From Clostridiales bacterium (GTDB lineage Bacteria > Bacillota > Clostridia > Oscillospirales > Oscillospiraceae): DNA of 9,329 bases. Both the position numbers and the translations under genes were made by a program. Of the stretch, positions 6,454-9,329 are shown piece by piece (the stretch's first letter is position 1; each line of letters opens with the position of its first letter). The notes below the pieces were generated by a model. That model had not been told where the DNA came from. It saw nothing but the letters and a program-made list of their open reading frames with translations, and did not search any database. The stretch is taken from contig JAHZFC010000045.1 in assembly GCA_019421525.1 (NCBI GenBank), forward strand, positions 1 to 9,329, written 5' to 3'.

Positions 6454-7515
6454 ATGCGTCATCTGATCGATTTTGGGGACCTGTCCCGGGAGGAGTGGGA
6501 CGCGCTCTACCAGCGCGCCGACCAGATCATCTCCGCGCCGGAGGATTTCATCGATGTGTGCCGGGGAAAGGTGTCCTGCAACCTGTTCTATGAGCCGTCC
6601 ACCCGCACCAACTTCTCCTTCCAGACCGCCATGCTCCGGCTGGGCGGCTCGGTGTTCGGCTTTGCCGACCCCAAGTCCTCCTCGGTGGCCAAGGGCGAGA
6701 CGCTGAAGGACACCATCAAGATGGTGTCCGGCTATGCCGACGTCATCGTCATGCGCACCCCCTGGGAGGGGGCGGCCAAGGCCGCCTCCCTCTACTCCGA
6801 CGTGCCGGTGATCAACGCCGGGGACGGCGGGCACATGCACCCCACCCAGACCATGGCCGATCTGACCACCATCACCCGGCTGCGGGGGAGCGTGGACGGC
6901 ATGTCCATCGGCCTGTGCGGGGATCTGAAGAATGGCCGCACGGTGCACTCCCTCATCAAGGCCCTGGCCAAGTTCAAGGATATCCGCTTCTTCCTCATCG
7001 CCCCCCGGGACCTGGCCATCCCCGAGTACCTGCGCCGGTTCATGAAGGAGAACGACATGCCCTTCACCGAGGTCACCGGCCTGGAGCCTGTCATCCCCCA
7101 GCTGGACGTGCTGTATATGACCCGCATCCAGCGGGAGCGGTTCGTGGACCCTCTGGAGTACGAGCGCAACAAGGGCATCTATGTCCTCACCCGCAGCAAG
7201 CTCAGCCGGGCCAAGCCCGACATGATGGTGCTCCACCCCCTGCCCCGGGTGGATGAGATCACCGTGGACGTGGACGACGACCCCCGGGCGGCCTATTTCA
7301 AGCAGGCCCGCTTCGGCATGTTCGCCCGTATGTCCCTGCTCATGGACCTGGCCCGCCAGCCCCGGCTGGATCCGGGGGCTGTGGAGATCGGCCACGGGCC
7401 GGTGTGCCATAACCCCAACTGCATCACCCAGACGGAGACCTACCTCCCCCCCCTGGTCAAACGCACCGGCGGCGTGGACTGCTGCGCCTTCTGTGACGCG
7501 CCCCTCGCCCTTTGA
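6454..7515 (+). CDS. pyrB: aspartate carbamoyltransferase with C-terminal PyrI-like zinc module
   Basis: This 353-residue enzyme joins carbamoyl phosphate and aspartate to make N-carbamoylaspartate, the committed step of pyrimidine synthesis. Transcarbamoylase motifs are intact: FYEPSTRTNFSFQ (45-57, phosphate-binding STRT), SSSVAKGET (75-83, active-site Lys80), HPTQTMADL (129-137), and HPLPRVDEI (261-269), which marks an aspartate rather than ornithine enzyme. The catalytic chain is normally about 305-310 residues. Here an extra ~40 residues carry Cys318-x4-Cys323-x20-Cys344-x2-Cys347, with VCHNPNCITQTE closely resembling the zinc domain of the regulatory chain PyrI (C-x4-C-x23-C-x2-C in Escherichia coli). 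The allosteric nucleotide-binding half of PyrI is absent, and no pyrI or other pyr gene is adjacent. The ATG at 6454-6456 follows AGGAGGGG; an upstream in-frame ATG at 6415 lies within the promoter and is rejected. Confidence 0.95.
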   Translation: MRHLIDFGDLSREEWDALYQRADQIISAPEDFIDVCRGKVSCNLFYEPSTRTNFSFQTAMLRLGGSVFGFADPKSSSVAKGETLKDTIKMVSGYADVIVMRTPWEGAAKAASLYSDVPVINAGDGGHMHPTQTMADLTTITRLRGSVDGMSIGLCGDLKNGRTVHSLIKALAKFKDIRFFLIAPRDLAIPEYLRRFMKENDMPFTEVTGLEPVIPQLDVLYMTRIQRERFVDPLEYERNKGIYVLTRSKLSRAKPDMMVLHPLPRVDEITVDVDDDPRAAYFKQARFGMFARMSLLMDLARQPRLDPGAVEIGHGPVCHNPNCITQTETYLPPLVKRTGGVDCCAFCDAPLAL

Positions 7516-7516
7516 T

Positions 7517-7569
7517 CGAGACAGCTTCCAAAATATCGAAAAAAAAGATTGACAAAAGGTACTGTCTCG
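7517..7569. repeat. 8-bp inverted repeat around the tRNA-operon -35
   Basis: CGAGACAG (7517-7524), just after the pyrB stop codon, is exactly complementary to CTGTCTCG (7562-7569), which lies between the -35 and -10 of the tRNA promoter. The 37-base separation is A-rich. It could be a regulatory palindrome or a weak end for the pyrB transcript; chance is also possible. Confidence 0.35.
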
Positions 7570-7578
7570 TGCTAGTAT
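7549..7578 (+). promoter_or_regulatory. promoter of the tRNA cluster
   Basis: A perfect TTGACA (7549-7554) is followed after 18 bp by TAGTAT (7573-7578), with TGC before it as an extended -10. It lies 38 bp upstream of the first tRNA and 33 bp after the pyrB stop codon. No other promoter is evident between the tRNA genes, so all five are probably one transcript. Confidence 0.75.
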
Positions 7579-7615
7579 AGTTGGGCTGACGGTCGTGCAG
7601 TCGCCCAACTGATCT

Positions 7616-7689
7616 GCGGGTGTAGTTCAATGGTAGAATCCCAGCCTTCCAAGCTGGTCGCGTGGGTTCGATTCCCATCACCCGCTCCA
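7616..7689 (+). tRNA. tRNA-Gly (anticodon TCC)
   Basis: The acceptor stem GCGGGTG (7616-7622) pairs perfectly with CACCCGC (7679-7685), followed by T and encoded CCA (7687-7689). The anticodon stem CCAGC/GCTGG frames loop CTTCCAA with anticodon TCC at 7648-7650, reading GGA and GGG. The T-loop GTTCGATTC is standard. It is the first gene of the cluster. Confidence 0.97.
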
Positions 7690-7693
7690 CACA

Positions 7694-7743
7694 TGAGCCG
7701 CTTTGTTCGTGCGAAGCGGAGCAAGCATGAGCTTAGCGGCTCA
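7694..7743 (+). repeat. inverted repeat / hairpin in the tRNA-Gly to tRNA-Arg spacer
   Basis: TGAGCCGCT (7694-7702) pairs perfectly with AGCGGCTCA (7735-7743). Inside, AAGC-atga-GCTT (7723-7734) forms a second small hairpin. A competing stem CCGCTT/AAGCGG (7699-7704 and 7714-7719) uses the same left arm. No T-run follows directly, so I do not call it a terminator. It may guide processing of the tRNA precursor. Confidence 0.45.
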
Positions 7744-7760
7744 GCGTGCCTTTTGCATAC

Positions 7761-7837
<77 letters not shown>

Positions 7838-7861
7838 TCGTTTTCTAAAGCCATTCGATAT

Positions 7862-7938
7862 GGTGGGTGTAGTTCAGTTGGTAGAGCATCGGATTGTGGT
7901 TCCGAGTGTCGCGGGTTCGAGTCCCGTCACCCACCCCA
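7862..7938 (+). tRNA. tRNA-His (anticodon GTG)
   Basis: The acceptor GTGGGTG (7863-7869) pairs with CACCCAC (7928-7934). The genome also encodes the histidine identity element, G-1 at 7862, opposite C73 at 7935, followed by CCA (7936-7938). The anticodon loop TTGTGGT has GTG at 7896-7898. Confidence 0.97.
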
Positions 7939-7941
7939 TAA

Positions 7942-7990
7942 GCCCTTAAGGCGGAAGGGCCGGAGCGTCCGCTCCGGTCCTTTGCTTTTA
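7942..7990 (+). terminator. terminator-like hairpin inside the tRNA operon, with competing stem
   Basis: The arm 7955-7967 pairs with 7970-7982 (13 bp, one G-U wobble) and runs into TTTGCTTTT, as in an intrinsic terminator. The upstream GCCCTT (7942-7947) is exactly complementary to AAGGGC (7955-7960), the base of the terminator stem, so the two hairpins exclude each other. It follows tRNA-His by 16 bases, and tRNA-Gln begins 14 bases later without room for a promoter. Partial termination is plausible. Confidence 0.5.
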
Positions 7991-8003
7991 GAACCAGCCA
8001 GAT

Positions 8004-8078
8004 TGGGGTGTAGCCAAGTGGTAAGGCACGGGACTTTGACTCCCGCATTCGCTGGTTCGAGTCCAGCCATCCCAGCCA
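8004..8078 (+). tRNA. tRNA-Gln (anticodon TTG)
   Basis: The acceptor TGGGGTG (8004-8010) pairs with CATCCCA (8068-8074) with one G-U pair; the T1-A72 first pair is typical of glutamine tRNA. Discriminator G and encoded CCA (8076-8078) follow. The anticodon stem CGGGA/TCCCG frames loop CTTTGAC with TTG at 8036-8038, reading CAA and, by wobble, CAG. Confidence 0.97.
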
Positions 8079-8083
8079 TATAT

Positions 8084-8159
8084 GACTCGTTAGCTCAGTT
8101 GGTAGAGCAACGCCCTTTTAAGGCGAAGGTCCGGGGTTCGAGCCCCCGACGGGTCACCA
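8084..8159 (+). tRNA. tRNA-Lys (anticodon TTT)
   Basis: The acceptor GACTCGT (8084-8090) pairs with ACGGGTC (8149-8155) with one T-G wobble. Discriminator A and encoded CCA (8157-8159) follow. The anticodon loop CTTTTAA has TTT at 8117-8119. The top anticodon-stem pair 27-43 is an A-A mismatch. It starts five bases after tRNA-Gln and its last eight bases are part of the downstream terminator stem. Confidence 0.97.
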
Positions 8160-8204
8160 AAACGAAAGGCATGACCAAAGGTCATGCCTTTCGTTTTGGT
8201 GACC
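8152..8204 (+). terminator. terminator of the tRNA operon, 25-bp perfect hairpin
   Basis: Bases 8152-8176 and 8180-8204 are exact complements around an AAA loop. The functional core is probably 8165-8191 followed by T-rich TTTCGTTTT, with the matching A-tract upstream, so it could act in both directions. The outer part of the left arm is the 3' end of tRNA-Lys (8152-8159), meaning the right arm ends in an inverted copy of that tRNA end. Confidence 0.85.
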
Positions 8205-8223
8205 GCGAAAAATTAAAATGCTC

Positions 8224-8296
8224 GGGCGAAGTAAATTCGCCCTGCGCAATTCTCCGCCGCCTTTGGCGGCTCCGAATTTACGGCGTAAAAGCGCCG
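8224..8296. repeat. cluster of inverted repeats in gene-free region
   Basis: Several hairpins follow one another: GGGCGAA/TTCGCCC (8224-8230, 8236-8242), GCCGCC-ttt-GGCGGC (8256-8270) with outer AATTC/GAATT (8248-8252, 8274-8278), and CGGCG/CGCCG (8281-8285, 8292-8296). GTAAATTC (8231-8238) can also pair with GAATTTAC (8274-8281). No coding frame is convincing. This pattern resembles dispersed intergenic repeats or a structured RNA; single-genome evidence here cannot tell which. Confidence 0.45.
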
Positions 8297-8351
8297 CCCT
8301 GCCGTGCGGCCCCCCCGGCTATGGCCTGCATCTTTTTTCTCAATACATGAC

Positions 8352-8388
8352 AAAAAAGAAGGACATCCGATGGATGTCCTTCTTTTTT
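8352..8388. terminator. bidirectional intrinsic terminator without an obvious gene
   Basis: A perfect 17-bp stem (8352-8368 with 8372-8388) around a GAT loop has six A on the left and six T on the right, so it is a strong terminator on either strand. The nearest plus-strand transcript is the tRNA operon, already closed by the hairpin at 8152-8204. No gene ends here on either strand. It may be a fail-safe stop or the end of an unrecognised RNA. Confidence 0.8.
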
Positions 8389-8396
8389 GGGCCCCT

Positions 8397-8445
8397 GCGG
8401 CCGAAAGCCGCCTCCGCCCTCTCGTTATCCCAATGTCCAGGGCGG
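8397..8445. repeat. paired inverted repeats between terminator and SRP RNA promoter
   Basis: GCGGC-cgaaa-GCCGC (8397-8411) is a short hairpin. CCGCCCT (8414-8420) and AGGGCGG (8439-8445) form a second with an 18-base loop. These follow directly on the bidirectional terminator. From here to 8488 nothing coding is evident. Confidence 0.4.
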
Positions 8446-8488
8446 CAAAGCCCTCCCGCCCCACGGCGTCATAGAAAAAATTTTTTGG

Positions 8489-8517
8489 TTGATAATTTCT
8501 GAAAGATATAGTACAAT
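8489..8517 (+). promoter_or_regulatory. promoter of the SRP RNA gene
   Basis: TTGATA (8489-8494), a 17-bp spacer and TACAAT (8512-8517), in an AT-rich stretch (AAAAAATTTTTT at 8475-8486) that could serve as an UP element. The start would be near 8524, about ten bases before the terminal helix of the RNA. Confidence 0.85.
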
Positions 8518-8534
8518 ACCATTTAGCTTTGTTT

Positions 8535-8839
8535 CGCTTCGGCGCAGGACAAGGCCGCGCTAGTTGGGGAGATAGCGGTGCCCTGTACCTGCAACCCGCT
8601 ACAGCAGGGATGAATCCCGGCCCCCGGAGGCGGGCTGTGCCGCCTGCCCCATATAAGCAGCGATGATAGATCGGTCCCGCGCAACCCGGCCCCGTGAACC
8701 GTGTCAGGCGGGGGACCGAGCAGCACTAAGCGGACCGCCAGGTGTGCCGTGGGGCTGCCGATCTTGAGCCGGCTGTATGGGTAACGGGCATAGTCCGTCC
8801 TTCAAAGGCCGGTGCGCGGCCTTGTCTTACGCCGAAGCG
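8535..8839 (+). ncRNA. ffs: signal recognition particle RNA, large (Alu-domain) bacterial type
   Basis: SRP RNA scaffolds Ffh (and the Alu domain) to target nascent membrane proteins. The ends close on themselves: CGCTTCGGCG (8535-8544) with CGCCGAAGCG (8830-8839), then ACAAGGCCGCGC (8549-8560) with GCGCGGCCTTGT (8814-8825) across a 4x4 internal loop. The Alu domain is seen in GTTGGGGAGATAGCGGTGCC, with stems TAGCGG/CCGCTA (8573-8578, 8596-8601) and CCCTG/CAGGG (8581-8585, 8605-8609). The Ffh-binding tip reads GTCAGG (8703-8708), CGG, a GGGA tetraloop of the GNRA class (8712-8715), CCG, AGCAGC (8719-8724). Six T residues follow (8840-8845), so the terminal helix probably doubles as the terminator. 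Location just before dnaX matches other Firmicutes. Exact mature ends are not readable. Confidence 0.95.
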
Positions 8840-8863
8840 TTTTTTGTCAGGAGGTGACCGGTG

Positions 8864-9329
8864 ATGTACCAAGCCCTATACCGTAAATGGCGGCCCCGCA
8901 CCTTTGACGACGTGGTGGGCCAGGGCCATATCACCGAGACCCTCAAGCGCCAGGTGGCCGCCGGGCGGCTGAGCCACGCCTATCTGTTCACCGGCACCCG
9001 GGGCACCGGCAAGACCACCTGCGCCAAGATCCTGGCCCGGGCGGTGAACTGCCAGGACCCCCAAAACGGCAACCCCTGCAACCGCTGCCCCTCCTGCCTG
9101 GGCATCGAGAACGGCTCTGTGCTGGACGTGCTGGAGCTGGACGCGGCGTCCAACAACCGGGTGGACGACATCCGGGCCATCCTGGACGAGGCCATGTACA
9201 CCCCCGCCACGGTGAAGAAGCGGGTGTACATCGTGGACGAGGTCCACATGCTCTCCGCCCAGGCCTTCAACGCCCTGCTCCAGATCTTGGAGGAGCCGCC
9301 GGAACACCTCATGTTCATCCTGGCCACCA
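8864..9329 (+). CDS. dnaX: DNA polymerase III subunit gamma/tau (N-terminal 155 residues; 3' end outside window)
   Basis: DnaX is the AAA+ motor subunit of the clamp loader, which places the beta clamp on primed DNA. The visible part begins MYQALYRKWRPRTFDDVVGQ and has Walker A GTRGTGKT (44-51). The four zinc cysteines are Cys63, Cys72, Cys75 and Cys78. Walker B is VYIVDEVHM (121-129), followed by LLQILEEPPEH (138-148) and FILAT (151-155). These identify gamma/tau without doubt. The ATG at 8864-8866 is preceded by AGGAGGTGA (8849-8857) six bases away; a GTG codon at 8861 is a less likely start. The ribosome site begins only three bases after the SRP RNA T-run, so expression probably depends on read-through from the SRP promoter. 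In many Firmicutes recR and a YbaB-type gene follow; these would lie outside the window. Confidence 0.98.
   Translation, partial: MYQALYRKWRPRTFDDVVGQGHITETLKRQVAAGRLSHAYLFTGTRGTGKTTCAKILARAVNCQDPQNGNPCNRCPSCLGIENGSVLDVLELDAASNNRVDDIRAILDEAMYTPATVKKRVYIVDEVHMLSAQAFNALLQILEEPPEHLMFILAT

Noticed and set aside
7549..7581. TTGACA with TATAGT as the tRNA promoter
   Set aside because: That spacing is 21 bp, too long for sigma-A. TAGTAT at 7573-7578 with an extended -10 and 18-bp spacing fits better.
6151..7608. 485-codon minus-strand open frame opposite pyrB
   Set aside because: It is antisense to a clear aspartate carbamoyltransferase and has low-complexity Gly/His/Val-rich composition, with no ribosome site.
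7580..7609. GTTGGGC/GCCCAAC hairpin just before tRNA-Gly
   Set aside because: Its left arm begins at or before the predicted transcription start, and no T-run follows, so it is unlikely to be an RNA element.
8213..8502. Small frames of 83 (minus) and 94 (plus) codons over the hairpin-rich region
   Set aside because: Both run through the bidirectional terminator and inverted repeats, have no ribosome site and show no recognisable domain.

Overview
The window looks like chromosomal DNA from a GC-rich Clostridia-type Firmicute, probably in or near the Oscillospiraceae. This placement is inferred from gene content and signals. The evidence is strong AGGAGG ribosome sites, sigma-A promoters with 17-bp spacers, a GAAC-N4-GTTC (LexA/DinR) SOS box, a long Gram-positive SRP RNA with an Alu domain directly upstream of dnaX, tRNAs with encoded CCA, and heavy G/C at third codon positions. 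I saw no insertion sequence, prophage or CRISPR array, and most of it is housekeeping.

Layout. 1-658 (-): start of uvrB, cut by the window edge, with a near-consensus promoter whose spacer holds an SOS box. 858-4115 (-): a three-gene operon read right to left, made of an SCP2-like small protein, an iron-containing alcohol dehydrogenase and a class-3-like aldehyde dehydrogenase. The genes are 12-15 bp apart, with one promoter and a terminal hairpin. 4263-4933 (+): a SprT-like zinc protein with its own promoter and a structured leader. 4947-6291 (-): a five-helix membrane protein of the PF06541 (DUF1113) type, and upstream of it a membrane-anchored XRE regulator. An intrinsic terminator sits between them and ends one base before the membrane protein's start codon. 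6398-7515 (+): a stand-alone pyrB whose product carries a PyrI-like four-cysteine zinc module. 7549-8204 (+): five tRNAs (Gly-TCC, Arg-TCT, His-GTG, Gln-TTG, Lys-TTT) behind one promoter, with a terminator-like hairpin inside and a 25-bp perfect hairpin at the end. 8205-8488: gene-free but rich in inverted repeats, including a second strong bidirectional terminator. 8489-9329 (+): the SRP RNA and the start of dnaX, also cut by the window edge.

How the genes work together. The alcohol and aldehyde dehydrogenases suggest an alcohol-aldehyde-acid pathway, and the SCP2-like partner suggests a lipid-like substrate (inference). The XRE protein and PF06541 protein may form a regulator/membrane-effector pair with attenuation between them.

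The most notable points are the PyrB-zinc-module fusion lacking the PyrI allosteric domain, the terminator abutting the PF06541 start codon, possible XRE operator repeats, competing hairpins inside the tRNA operon, and the structured gene-free region between two terminators.
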